A DNA stretch of 64,000 nucleotides from Herpetosiphon llansteffanensis (GTDB taxonomy: Bacteria; Chloroflexota; Chloroflexia; Chloroflexales; Herpetosiphonaceae), in contig NZ_PUBZ01000136.1 in assembly GCF_003205875.1 (NCBI RefSeq), positions 1-64,000 of the forward strand. Direction: 5' to 3'. Position 1 is the first letter of the stretch. Every line of letters begins with the position of its first letter. The notes under the pieces are model-generated. The model did not search any database. It was not told the origin of the DNA and saw nothing but the letters and a program-made list of their open reading frames with translations. Shown here piece by piece: positions 31,564-39,681 of this stretch. Position numbers and translations under genes: made by a program.

Positions 31564-33027
31564 ATGTTAACTGAAATCGAGCCAACGCTCCCAAGCCACA
31601 ACGAAATGGTTGCGCATATGTTGCAATCGGATGCCAGCTATAACGGCAAATTTATTACCGCCGTCAAAACGACGGGCATTTATTGTTTGCCAAGCTGCCG
31701 GGCGCGCAAGCCCAAGCCCGAGAATGTTGAGTTTTTTCATAATCCGAACGCGGCCCAAGGGGCGGGCTATCGCGCCTGTAAACTTTGTCGGCCTGATGAT
31801 TTTTATCGTGGCTTCGACCCTGAAGAACATTTAACCGAGCAATTGATCGCATCGGTGCTGGTCCAACCTGCTGCGTTTGGCGATGTTAAGGCTATGGCCC
31901 AAGCAGCGGGGGTTGGCCAAACCAAATTATTCGAATTGATGCGGGTTTATTATCACACTACGCCAGCAGATTTGCTGCTGCATGCGCGAATTGAGGCTGC
32001 GTGCGCTTTATTGTTGAACAGCGACCAAACGATTATTGCGATTGCCAATGAAGTTGGTTTTGATAGTTTATCGAGCTTCAACGAGAATTTTCGCAAGCAG
32101 ACGTTGCTCACGCCAAGCGATTATCGCCGCATCCCCGAAACTGGCCATTTTAGTCTTAGCTTGCCCAACGATTATCCAAGCCGCCAAATTTTGGGCCAGC
32201 TTGGCCGTGATCCAGTTAGCTTAACTGATCGAGTTGTGGAGCAAACGTGGCTCAGCACGTGCCGCTTGAATGCGCAAACTGGGGTTTTGCTCAGCATCAG
32301 CATCAACCAGCAGCATGCAGAATTTTCAATTGTGGAGCAGCCAACGCTAGCGCCCAGCGACTATGCCACAATTCATCAGCACATCGTTGCTGGTTTGGGC
32401 TTGCGTAATGATCCAAGTCGCTTCGAGGCTCACGTTGCTAAATCGCCAGCACTTTTGCCCTTGATTGAGCAACAACGTGGCCTGCGCATGCCTTTGGTGC
32501 ATAATCCGTTTGATGCCTTGGTTTGGGCGATTTTGGGCCAACAAATCTCGCTAGCGGTAGCCTATCGCTTGCGCCAACGCCTGACTGCGCTGGTGGGTCA
32601 ACCATTAAATGTTGATTTTTATCTTGCGCCAACACCAAACGCCGTTGCCGAACTAAGCGTTGAGCAACTGCTGCCATTGGGCTTTTCCAATTCCAAGGCG
32701 CGCTATTTAATTGATACAGCGCAGGCGATTGTGGCTGGAACTTTGCCCTTGGCCAGCTATGGCAGCAAATCGGCCACGCGGATCGAGCGCGAACTTTTGA
32801 CCTTGCGCGGCATTGGCCCATGGACAGCCCAATATGTGCTGATGCGCTCGTATGGTTTTAGCGATTGTGTGCCGGTGGGCGATAGTGGCTTGACCAGTAG
32901 TTTGCAGGCATTTTTTCAGCTTGAGCAACGGCCTGATCGCTCAACCACCCTTGCCTTGATGGCTGCCTTCAGCCCCTATCGTAGCTTAGCAACTTTTCAC
33001 CTCTGGCAACGCTTGAAGCCAATGTAA
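31564..33027 (+). CDS. Ada zinc domain - AraC HTH - AlkA glycosylase fusion
   Basis: A 487-residue multidomain protein. Residues 16-80 form the Ada N-terminal domain (FITAVKTTGIYCLPSCRARK with the methyl-accepting Cys; RACKLCRPDD for zinc). Residues 95-185 are an AraC-type helix-turn-helix (IIAIANEVGFDSLSSFNENF). The rest is an AlkA-type 3-methyladenine glycosylase: AlkA N-domain followed by the HhH-GPD core (NPFDALVWAILGQQISLAVA; LTLRGIGPWTAQYVLMR; VPVGDSGL with the catalytic Asp). So one protein should sense alkyl-phosphotriesters, regulate, and excise alkylated bases. Ada-AlkA fusions are known in bacteria. The RBS is weak, in line with coupling to ogt. Confidence 0.92.
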   Translation: MLTEIEPTLPSHNEMVAHMLQSDASYNGKFITAVKTTGIYCLPSCRARKPKPENVEFFHNPNAAQGAGYRACKLCRPDDFYRGFDPEEHLTEQLIASVLVQPAAFGDVKAMAQAAGVGQTKLFELMRVYYHTTPADLLLHARIEAACALLLNSDQTIIAIANEVGFDSLSSFNENFRKQTLLTPSDYRRIPETGHFSLSLPNDYPSRQILGQLGRDPVSLTDRVVEQTWLSTCRLNAQTGVLLSISINQQHAEFSIVEQPTLAPSDYATIHQHIVAGLGLRNDPSRFEAHVAKSPALLPLIEQQRGLRMPLVHNPFDALVWAILGQQISLAVAYRLRQRLTALVGQPLNVDFYLAPTPNAVAELSVEQLLPLGFSNSKARYLIDTAQAIVAGTLPLASYGSKSATRIERELLTLRGIGPWTAQYVLMRSYGFSDCVPVGDSGLTSSLQAFFQLEQRPDRSTTLALMAAFSPYRSLATFHLWQRLKPM

Positions 33028-33036
33028 CGAAGTTTT

Positions 33037-33150
33037 TAACCACGAAGGACACGAAGAGCACGAATGTTGGGTTTCGTGGTTCGCTGAGTTTTAGTGAACT
33101 CTGAGCGAACCAGTGATCCAAACTTAGCGACCCTTCGCGTTCTTCGCGGT
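33037..33150. repeat. TTCGTG/ACGAAG-type intergenic repeats
   Basis: ACCACGAAGGACACGAAGAG (from 33041) and, in the opposite sense, CCTTCGCGTTCTTCGCGGTTAC (33131-33152) are members of the same dispersed repeat family seen at 22914, 39160-39545, 50040 and 52040. Between them is GTTCGCTGAGTTTTAGTGAACTCTGAGCGAAC, an imperfect inverted repeat (about 33081-33112), which may act as a terminator. Confidence 0.7.
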
Positions 33151-33629
33151 TACAGGTACAATTGCGTGGCTGGGTAGGCAATAGCCAAGACGCTGCCTTG
33201 TGTGGCTTGAGCTAGTTGTTCAGGGCTGACAAGTTTGGGGGCAATTTCAGCCAGTGGTCGCAGCACAAAATCGCGCTCGAACATCCGCGCATGCGGAATG
33301 ATCAAATCAGCGCTATTCAATTGCTGATCGCCATACAACAAAATATCGAGATCAAGCGGACGCGGGCCGTAGCGCAAGCCTGGCCGTCGCCCACAATCGT
33401 GTTCGATTTGTTTGAGCAAGGTGAGCAGCGCATGCGGCGCTAAATTGGTCGTGCCAGCAACCACCGCATTCAAAAACGGCGGCTGATTTTCAACATAGGC
33501 GGCAGCTGTTGCATATACGCTCGAATAGGTCGTTAATTGAACAGCTGGCGCTAAGGCAGCCAAGCCTGTTTGCAAATTGGCGAGCCGATCGCCTTGGTTG
33601 CTGCCGATGGCCAAATATACTGTGGTCAC
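33150..33629 (-). CDS. folK: 2-amino-4-hydroxy-6-hydroxymethyldihydropteridine diphosphokinase
   Basis: A 159-residue pyrophosphokinase of folate synthesis. YLAIGSNQGDRLANL opens the protein, NAVVAGTTNLAPHALLTLLK and the signature RYGPRPLDLDILLYGDQ follow; the two Asp of DLDI bind magnesium. HARMFERDFVLRPLAEIAP is the conserved C-terminal segment. The start is GTG 33629, overlapping the patatin gene stop (GTGA), so translation is coupled. The folate partner genes folP and folB are not in the window. Confidence 0.95.
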   Translation of the reverse strand: MTTVYLAIGSNQGDRLANLQTGLAALAPAVQLTTYSSVYATAAAYVENQPPFLNAVVAGTTNLAPHALLTLLKQIEHDCGRRPGLRYGPRPLDLDILLYGDQQLNSADLIIPHARMFERDFVLRPLAEIAPKLVSPEQLAQATQGSVLAIAYPATQLYL

Positions 33630-34753
33630 GCTTGCCCCTGTCGTTGATCTAAGGCTCGCAGGGCATCGCGGTAGCCCATATCGAACAAAGCTTGATGATT
33701 TTTGCCCTCATAATCGACGATCCATTCTAAGGGCATGAGTTTTTGAGGCGCAATCACCAATGGCTCGGCCACGCGATAAGGCATTGTGCCCGGCCAGCGC
33801 AATGATTGATCGCCAGTTTTTTCGGCGGCTGCGCTTAGGCGATGGGCGGCTTCGGCAATTTGGTTATAAACCTTGAGCAATTTAAATGATGCCCGATATG
33901 AAGCCAACAAGGCCCAATCAAGCGTTAGCCACAACGATTGCGCCAAATCGCTGGGCATGGCTTCGAGATGTTGGTCGCCATCGTTGGGGTCGGCATCCCA
34001 CGGAGTCATCATCACAACGATAATTTCCACATCGCCGCCAGCGTGCTCAATCACTGGGCCAAGCGGCGTATTGGCCAACACCGCGCCATCCCAATACATA
34101 TCGTCGCCAACTTGAGTCCATGGGTAAACCGCCGGAATGCTCGACGAAGCCATAATATGCTCGATGTTGAGCTGATCTTGGGCTTGGCCATCGAGTTTAT
34201 GGTTGCAAAACACCCGCAACGTGCCGCGCCGTACATCGGTGGCGGTGAGCAGCAAGGTTGGCGCAGCAGGGCTATTGATGCGCTCGAAGTTCATCCATGT
34301 GCTGAGTGTGCGTCGCCATGGCGCAGTATCGAGCAAACTTTTGAATGGTGTAGCACTAAAAATGCTACGAAATTTATGCCAAATGCTGGGGCTATGCAAA
34401 TTGCGATCAGCCTCAGGCGTTTCGGCCTCAATCTGATCGTCGCCGCCATGCTCGTCAGAGGTCAAAATCGAGCGCAGCAAAAAACGCATCAGCGGGCGGC
34501 TAATCGTCGGCAGATCATTTGAAAGCTGTTGCACATCCTCGGAGTGCATATGCAGCCAGCGTTGGCGCAGGTTGGCCACGGTCATTCCCGAGGCGAGGGC
34601 CGCCCCATTAACTGCGCCAATCGAGGTACCAGCAATAATATCTGGCCCTTGGCCATCGCGCATCCAGCCGCGTTCGACGAGCGCTTGCATCACGCCAACA
34701 TGATAGGCTCCTCGGCCACCGCCCCCAGAAAGCACCAAGGCTTTTTTCGTCAT
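33626..34753 (-). CDS. Patatin-like phospholipase
   Basis: A 375-residue lipid acyl hydrolase. LVLSGGGGRGAYHVGVMQAL is the oxyanion-hole glycine motif, IAGTSIGAVNGAALASG carries the nucleophile in GTSIG, and MYWDGAVLANTPLGP holds the DGA Asp, giving the patatin Ser-Asp dyad. There is no signal peptide. An insertion of about 60 residues (AETPEADRNLHSPSIWHKF...) lies between the catalytic motifs. The last codon overlaps the folK start. ATG 34753 has GAGGG 4 bp upstream. Confidence 0.92.
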   Translation of the reverse strand: MTKKALVLSGGGGRGAYHVGVMQALVERGWMRDGQGPDIIAGTSIGAVNGAALASGMTVANLRQRWLHMHSEDVQQLSNDLPTISRPLMRFLLRSILTSDEHGGDDQIEAETPEADRNLHSPSIWHKFRSIFSATPFKSLLDTAPWRRTLSTWMNFERINSPAAPTLLLTATDVRRGTLRVFCNHKLDGQAQDQLNIEHIMASSSIPAVYPWTQVGDDMYWDGAVLANTPLGPVIEHAGGDVEIIVVMMTPWDADPNDGDQHLEAMPSDLAQSLWLTLDWALLASYRASFKLLKVYNQIAEAAHRLSAAAEKTGDQSLRWPGTMPYRVAEPLVIAPQKLMPLEWIVDYEGKNHQALFDMGYRDALRALDQRQGQA

Positions 34754-34840
34754 AGCACCCTCGCAGCTTGGCAAAACTCAAATACACCATTGCTCAATGT
34801 TCGGCAAGGCGTTTGCATCTGTCAGTTATTGCAACGCGAT

Positions 34841-36043
34841 TTAGAAGATGTCGTCTTCGTCGTCGTCGTCGCTGATGCCAAGATCGAGCAGCACCAAATT
34901 GTTCAGGGTTGGCGAATGGCCAAAGGCTTCTTGGCTGCTGCGGGTCAGTTGGTTGCCCCACAAATCAAGCTCTTGCAACTGGCCAAGGTTGCTGCTGTTG
35001 GCCAAACTGGTTGCGCCAGCATCGCCAATTGCATTTTCGGCCAGATAGAGCACGGCCAAATTGCCAAGGCTTGTGCTGGTGGTCAAGGCTTGCACGCCAG
35101 CATCGCCAATGGCATTATCGTTGAGCAACAAGGCCTTGAGGTTGGTGACGTGCGCCGATTGGGCCAAGGCACTCAAACCAGCATCGCCAATCGCATTCGA
35201 GCGCAAATCGAGCCGTTCGGTATTGGCCAGCACTGGCGAGTTGGCCAGAGCGCTAACCCCATCGGCATCAATATTGGTCGATGAAAGATTGAGCGTCACA
35301 ATGCTGCGCAGATAGGGCGATTCGGCCAGTGCTTTGGCTCCAACAACGCCTACATCATTATCGCTCAGGTCAAGGTGGGTCAAATTGCTCAATTGCTCAT
35401 CATCGGCGAGGGCTTTAATGCCGTCGGGGCCAATGTTGTTGTTGCTCAAGTTCAGGGCAGTTAATTGGCTCAGATGTTGGGCCTTGGTTAGGGCAATAAT
35501 CCCAGCATCGCCCAACTCGTTGTGATCAATATCGAGCAATTGCAGGTTGACCAAGGCCTTGCCTGCGACCAATGCCGCGCCACCCTCAGGTCCAAGCTGA
35601 TTGCGATAGAGCCGCAACTTGGTTACTTGGGTCAGGTTGGTCGAGGTGCTCAAGGCTTGCACGCCAGCAGCGCCAATTCGATTGCGATACAGCTCTAGTT
35701 CGGTGAGTTTACTCAGGTGTGGTGATTGGGCCAAGGCAATCAGGCCTGCATCGCCAATGTGGTTGCGTTGCAAGCGCAGGGTGCGCAATTGGCTTAAGTG
35801 AGGAGATTGCGCCAGCGCGATCACTGCATCATCAGTTAATTGATTTTCGCTGAGATCAAGCACGCGGACTGTGGCCATGTGTGGTGAGCGTGCCAACGTG
35901 TGAGCGACAGCATCACCCCAATTGCGACCATTGAGGGTTAGTTGGGTCACGCCAACTAAACGCCGTTCACGTAAGGCGGCCTTAAGTTCTTCGACGGTGG
36001 ACACATCATCCAAGGAGACTATGTAATTTTTAAGCTTTGCCAT
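34841..36043 (-). CDS. Leucine-rich-repeat protein (RNase-inhibitor/RanGAP-like), acidic tail
   Basis: A 400-residue protein. Residues 35-60 form a cap (GVTQLTLNGRNWGDAVAHT), then about 12 repeats of about 27 residues with the pattern L-x-x-L-x-L-x-x-N-x-I-G-x-x-G-x-x-A-L-A-x-S-x-x-L, ending with LVLLDLGISDDDDEDDIF. The repeats are of the RI/RanGAP (alternating strand/helix) kind. No catalytic domain or signal peptide is seen, so a protein-binding role is likely. Repeats are very regular, and adjacent DNA copies are similar, which allows length variation. The message starts from TGCTACAAT at 36083-36091. Confidence 0.85.
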   Translation of the reverse strand: MAKLKNYIVSLDDVSTVEELKAALRERRLVGVTQLTLNGRNWGDAVAHTLARSPHMATVRVLDLSENQLTDDAVIALAQSPHLSQLRTLRLQRNHIGDAGLIALAQSPHLSKLTELELYRNRIGAAGVQALSTSTNLTQVTKLRLYRNQLGPEGGAALVAGKALVNLQLLDIDHNELGDAGIIALTKAQHLSQLTALNLSNNNIGPDGIKALADDEQLSNLTHLDLSDNDVGVVGAKALAESPYLRSIVTLNLSSTNIDADGVSALANSPVLANTERLDLRSNAIGDAGLSALAQSAHVTNLKALLLNDNAIGDAGVQALTTSTSLGNLAVLYLAENAIGDAGATSLANSSNLGQLQELDLWGNQLTRSSQEAFGHSPTLNNLVLLDLGISDDDDEDDIF

Positions 36044-36082
36044 CGTAACGACCTCTGTGTCGGGTTATTTCATTGTTGGTTC

Positions 36083-36091
36083 ATTGTAGCA
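36083..36091 (-). promoter_or_regulatory. Extended -10 promoter of the LRR gene
   Basis: On the minus strand the sequence reads TGCTACAAT, identical to the site ahead of the acyl-CoA dehydrogenase, and lies 40 bp before the LRR gene start. Confidence 0.5.
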
Positions 36092-36240
36092 TACTGCCCT
36101 TGGCGATTGATTCCCCCGCAATGGCTAGGCTACGAAGCGTGTTCGTAAGGGGTGTTGCTGGTTTTCGCCAGCATTCGCCTGCTTGACGTTGCCTACACTC
36201 TACCGTACACTGCAAGCAGTCTACTCAGGAGTTGTATCCT

Positions 36241-37266
36241 ATGCCTCGCGTAATTGCCGTCACCAACTTCAAGGGCGGTATTGGTAAGACGACTACCACA
36301 GTCAATGTAGCCGCCGGTTTTGCCATCAAAGGTGCCTCAGTGCTTGTGATCGATGTTGATCCACAGAGCAATGTGCGTATGTGTTTTGGGCATGCCGAAC
36401 CCCGCCGCTCGCTGTACGATGTTTTGATCGATAACAAGAAAATTCCTGATTGTGTCGTGCAAGTACGCCCAAATATCGACTTACTTGCTTCGAGCGATGC
36501 CTTGTTGCAGGCGCAATCGGATATTGGCAAACGCCCAGATTGGGGTCGGGTGCTGGAAAATGCGCTGCGCCCAGTCGTGCGTAATTATGATTTTGTGCTG
36601 ATTGATTGTAGTGCTTCGTTGACCGTGCTGAACTTAAATGCGCTGATGGCAGCCTCGGACATTATTGTGCCAACCGCTTTGGAGCACTTGGCATTGCAAG
36701 GTTTGCGCCAACTTGGCCGCAATATCACCCGCATCAAAGGCACAATGGGCGCGCTGCGCATGATTATCCCAACCATGTTCGATGGTCGTAATCGCCAATC
36801 GCATCGCTTGCTTGCTAGCTTGCGTGAAGAATATGGCAGCTTGGTTACCGACCCAGTGCGGGTTAATGTGCGGCTTTCTGAGGCTACCGCCGAAGGCAAA
36901 ACGATTTATGAGTATGATCCACGCTCGAATGGGGCGATCGATTATGCTGCCTTGGTCGAAAAGCTCAGCGATGTGTTTCATTTTCAAGCCAAGCCAATGC
37001 CTGAGCAGGTTACGCAACCTGTACATAATCCATTGCCGAATCCTGCCCGAGCTGTTGCACCAGTTGAAATTCCCCCGCCACCAGAACCAGCGCTCGTGAG
37101 CAATTTGCAAGCTGAAGAAAAGCCAAACTTTCGCGGCCCAGTGCGCGAGGAATGTCCGCATTGTGGCAGGCCGTTAGAGCAAGTGATGTTGGCAGGCTAT
37201 CGGGTCTATTTTTGCGATCATTGCAAATACAAGCGTCAAGAGTTGGCCTCGGGAGTGCGGCGCTAG
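36241..37266 (+). CDS. ParA/MinD-family ATPase with C-terminal zinc ribbon
   Basis: A 341-residue protein. The deviant Walker A is in FKGGIGKTTTTVNVAAGFA, with VLVIDVDPQSNVRMCFG (motif with the switch Asp) and FVLIDCSASLTVLNLNAL (Walker B). The ATPase extends to about 255, then a Pro-rich linker (about 258-295) leads to a C-terminal zinc ribbon, CPHCGRPLEQ ... YFCDHCKYKRQ, with CxxC pairs. ParA proteins partition DNA or position protein cargo; the usual ParB partner is not adjacent, so this is an orphan ParA, and the ribbon could replace the partner contact. CAGGAG lies 9 bp before the ATG. Confidence 0.85.
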   Translation: MPRVIAVTNFKGGIGKTTTTVNVAAGFAIKGASVLVIDVDPQSNVRMCFGHAEPRRSLYDVLIDNKKIPDCVVQVRPNIDLLASSDALLQAQSDIGKRPDWGRVLENALRPVVRNYDFVLIDCSASLTVLNLNALMAASDIIVPTALEHLALQGLRQLGRNITRIKGTMGALRMIIPTMFDGRNRQSHRLLASLREEYGSLVTDPVRVNVRLSEATAEGKTIYEYDPRSNGAIDYAALVEKLSDVFHFQAKPMPEQVTQPVHNPLPNPARAVAPVEIPPPPEPALVSNLQAEEKPNFRGPVREECPHCGRPLEQVMLAGYRVYFCDHCKYKRQELASGVRR

Positions 37267-37559
37267 GAATATTTACGGACTCTTTGCAAGCCAAAAATGA
37301 GCGCAAATATCCAAATTGCAGCAAAGCCAAGCCTTAAACGGGCTAGGTTGATTGGGCTGACTGTCAGCCATGAACCTAATAATTGATCAAGTCCACGGGC
37401 AATTAATTCAACTCCAGCCAAGTTTAGGCCAAATAAACTGGCATAAATCGCGAAGGTGATAATTCGTCGTCGCCGCCCATTGCTGATGCGCCACGCTAAA
37501 ATAGCGCAGCCAAGCACCACAACACCGCTGGCCAGCCAACTCCAAAATTCAATTGTCAT
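37263..37559 (-). CDS. Small membrane protein of unknown function
   Basis: A 98-residue protein with three hydrophobic helices (FWSWLASGVVVLGCAILAW; IITFAIYASLFGLNLAGVEL; LGFAAIWIFALIFGL) separated by the basic loop RISNGRRRR. No family was recognised. AAGG lies about 7 bp before the ATG. Its 3' end overlaps the parA-like stop by 4 bp, on the opposite strand. Confidence 0.6.
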   Translation of the reverse strand: MTIEFWSWLASGVVVLGCAILAWRISNGRRRRIITFAIYASLFGLNLAGVELIARGLDQLLGSWLTVSPINLARLRLGFAAIWIFALIFGLQRVRKYS

Positions 37560-37659
37560 TGAGTTACCTTAAATCAAACACACGTGGGGAAGTATAGCAT
37601 GGGGAAAATCACGGGGTAACGCAGGCACAACATTGTGCAGTAGCAATCAATGAGCTTAT

Positions 37660-37821
37660 TTATTGGCCGCAAAACGTGCAAACAGCTTGGGCTTGTGGCT
37701 CAAACGCTGCTGCCAACGGAGCAGGATTGATCAGGTTGGTTGCCAAAATCAACAAGGCCAATGCGGTAATGATTGCCAAAGCTAAGGTGCGATTGAATGG
37801 TTGGGTTTGGATGTTCAACAT
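37660..37821 (-). CDS. 53-residue single-helix peptide with CxxC end
   Basis: A small protein with one hydrophobic segment (LALAIITALALLILATNLI) and the C-terminal sequence AQAVCTFCGQ. The strong RBS GGAGG lies 6 bp before ATG 37821, which supports translation although the protein is short. The cysteine pair would be outside the cell if the N-terminus is inside. No family was recognised. It lies upstream of the tRNA-Arg terminator with no other gene on its transcript. Confidence 0.5.
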   Translation of the reverse strand: MLNIQTQPFNRTLALAIITALALLILATNLINPAPLAAAFEPQAQAVCTFCGQ

Positions 37822-37916
37822 AGCCTGCCTCCGAATTAACATTGCGTTAGAACTAAGGCTAGTATCGCACCCAGCTGTGACAAACAGCGTCACACTGATT
37901 TAGGCCTTTGCAAAGC

Positions 37917-37952
37917 AAAAAAAAAGCCCTACTTACAAACAATGTAAGTAGG
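37917..37952 (-). terminator. Rho-independent terminator of tRNA-Arg
   Basis: CCTACTTAC and GTAAGTAGG form a perfect 9-bp stem (37928-37952) with loop AAACAAT, followed on the minus strand by GC then nine T (37917-37925). It sits seven bases after the tRNA 3' end. Confidence 0.92.
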
Positions 37953-37958
37953 TGCTGT

Positions 37959-38034
37959 TGGCGCGACCGGAGGGACTCGAACCCCCGACACTTGGTTCCG
38001 AAGACCAATGCTCTATCCACTGAGCTACGGTCGC
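37959..38034 (-). tRNA. tRNA-Arg, anticodon TCG (CGA codons)
   Basis: A 76-nt cloverleaf on the minus strand with the 3' CCA encoded (37959-37961). The acceptor arms GCGACCG and CGGTCGC pair fully; the D-arm is GCTC..GAGC, the anticodon arm TTGGT-CTTCGGA-ACCAA gives anticodon TCG, and the T-arm GGGGG-TTCGAGT-CCCTC contains one G-T pair. A UCG anticodon reads CGA (and CGN through wobble). Confidence 0.97.
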
Positions 38035-38077
38035 AACGCCTATAGAATACCCTAAACTAGGCTTTGTTGCAAATGCT

Positions 38078-38114
38078 AAAAACCAAACACCCATGGAATT
38101 CCATGGGCGTTTGG
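38078..38114 (-). terminator. Rho-independent terminator of the exported helical-repeat protein
   Basis: CCAAACGCCCATGG and CCATGGGTGTTTGG (minus strand; 38083-38114) form a 14-bp near-palindrome with one mismatch around AATT, followed by a run of five T (38078-38082). It closes the gene at 38157-38885. Confidence 0.85.
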
Positions 38115-38156
38115 CTGTTCTCAATGCTGTGTGGAGGAAACCGCGGGCGAACTGAC

Positions 38157-38885
38157 TTATTTGGTCAAGGCTTCGCGAGCGCGTTCAAGCTCGGTGTTCA
38201 AGCGTTCTTCGCCTTTGGTGCGCAAGTTGGCAATGATGTCGTCAACGGTTTTGCCGTTGGCTTGCGCAACTTGCTCCAAGGTTTTGCCTGCTTGAACTTC
38301 GGCTTTGACTTGTTCAACGGTCAAGCCCGTTACATCAGCGGTTGCTTGCACCAGCAAATGCTGGCCCCGCCCGCCGCGACCTGGGCCTTTATCGCCAACA
38401 ACGCCTTTTTGGTTCATCAGGGTTGGTGCTTCGGTCTTGGCGTTGCTCACGCGTTCGGTTTTTTGGGCTTCAGTAATTTTGCCGCTAGTGACTGATTCGT
38501 TCAGCTTGGTTTCTAATTGGGCCACAGCTGCGTCAATCACTGCTTGCTCGCTGCTGCCGTTCGCAGTGGCGATTTCGGTCAATGAAGCGCCTTCAACCAA
38601 CTTGGCTCGTACATCAGCAGCCGACAGTTTGGTCAGGGTTGCGGTTTGCTCAAGCAATTGATGATAAATGCCTTTGCCGCCGTGTGGGCCGCCGCGTCCG
38701 CCACGCTTGCCAAAACCAAAGCCTTGGCCTGGGTTGATGGTCGTGCTATCAGGCGTGGTTGGTTGGGTTGTGGTGCTATCAGGTGTGGTTGGGGTTTGCG
38801 CGCTGGTATTGGTCAAGCGCCCACCAACAAACACTAAGCTAAAAGCGATTGCCACAATTGCCAGCCATTTTCCGATTGTTTTCAT
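38157..38885 (-). CDS. Exported protein with two helical repeat units and Gly-rich segments
   Basis: A 242-residue protein. A signal peptide (WLAIVAIAFSLVFVGGRL) is followed by a Thr/Gln/Pro-rich linker with the repeated TPDSTTxxP, a Gly-rich basic patch (GFGFGKRGGRGGPHGGKG), and two related helical units: LSAADVRAKLVEGASLTEIA and LTVEQVKAEVQAGKTLEQVA, each followed by NG.. and a second helix. Such 'kltEiA..NG' repeats are common in exported proteins of Gram-positive and Chloroflexota bacteria; function is unknown. GGAGG lies 4 bp before the ATG. Confidence 0.75.
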   Translation of the reverse strand: MKTIGKWLAIVAIAFSLVFVGGRLTNTSAQTPTTPDSTTTQPTTPDSTTINPGQGFGFGKRGGRGGPHGGKGIYHQLLEQTATLTKLSAADVRAKLVEGASLTEIATANGSSEQAVIDAAVAQLETKLNESVTSGKITEAQKTERVSNAKTEAPTLMNQKGVVGDKGPGRGGRGQHLLVQATADVTGLTVEQVKAEVQAGKTLEQVAQANGKTVDDIIANLRTKGEERLNTELERAREALTK

Positions 38886-38971
38886 ACAGCCTCCGTTGTG
38901 TCGTGTTTTTCGATATGGCTTGAGCATAAACCACTGCTGTGAAGAACATATGAAGTAAAGGATGCAGGCCT

Positions 38972-39560
38972 ACAGAACATAGAACATAGAGCAAAGAACA
39001 TATGGCGATGGGCTTTTGGCTATCGGCTATTGGTGAGCAGGAATCTCATCCTCAACATCTGTGTCAATCTGTGGCTAAAGACTCATGGCTATCGGCTATT
39101 GGCTGTAGGCTATTGGGTGATCAATTGGTGCAATTTAGAGCTAAAAACAGCCTTCGCGTTCTTTGTATGCCTCGCGGTTTCAGCTCTTCGTGTCCTTCGT
39201 GGATCAGTATTTAACGCAGAGGCGCAGAGAAACGATGGTTTTGGGCTAGCGGAGATTGGTTTGAAATACACTAATTATTCCGATAGCCAATAGCAAATTG
39301 CCAGCTTTCGCGTCCTTCGTGTTCTTCGCGGTTACAACACCTTCGTGCTCTTCGCGGATCAGTATTTAACGCAGCGGCGCAGAGAAACGATGGCTTTGGG
39401 CTGTGGGCTATCGGAGATTGTTTTGAAATACAATAGCCAATAGTCAATAGCCATCTCACCTTCTTCGTGTTCTTCTCGGTTTCAAGCCTCGTGCGCTTCG
39501 CGATCTTCGCGGCCTTCGTGGTTTCAAGCTTCGTGCTCTTTGTGCTCTTCGTGGATCAAC
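38972..39560. repeat. Large intergenic repeat field (TTCGTG, TATCGGCTAT and GAACATAGA units)
   Basis: About 600 bp without a supported gene. AGAACATAGAACATAGAGC starts it (38976), then several TGGCTATCGGCTATTGG units (39014-39120), then stacked TTCGTGTCCTTCGTGGATCAGT and TTCGCGTTCTTCGTG units (39150-39212, 39308-39375, 39462-39555). A longer segment including GTATTTAACGCAG-GGCGCAGAGAAACGATGG occurs twice, at about 39208-39240 and 39361-39391. The two copies show that whole blocks have been duplicated. Confidence 0.85.
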
Positions 39561-39681
39561 TATGTTGCAGACTTTGGTTAGATTTGCTGTAACAAATCTG
39601 TAATAAATATGCTAGCCAAAGCGCTCTTGCTTATCAATACTTAACGTTGGAGTACGTTATGCAAGTAGTAGGAGCAAGTTT

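Noticed and set aside
38972..39560. Small frames in the TTCGTG repeat field (70-87 residues)
   Set aside because: They are translations of dispersed repeats and contain no conserved protein pattern.
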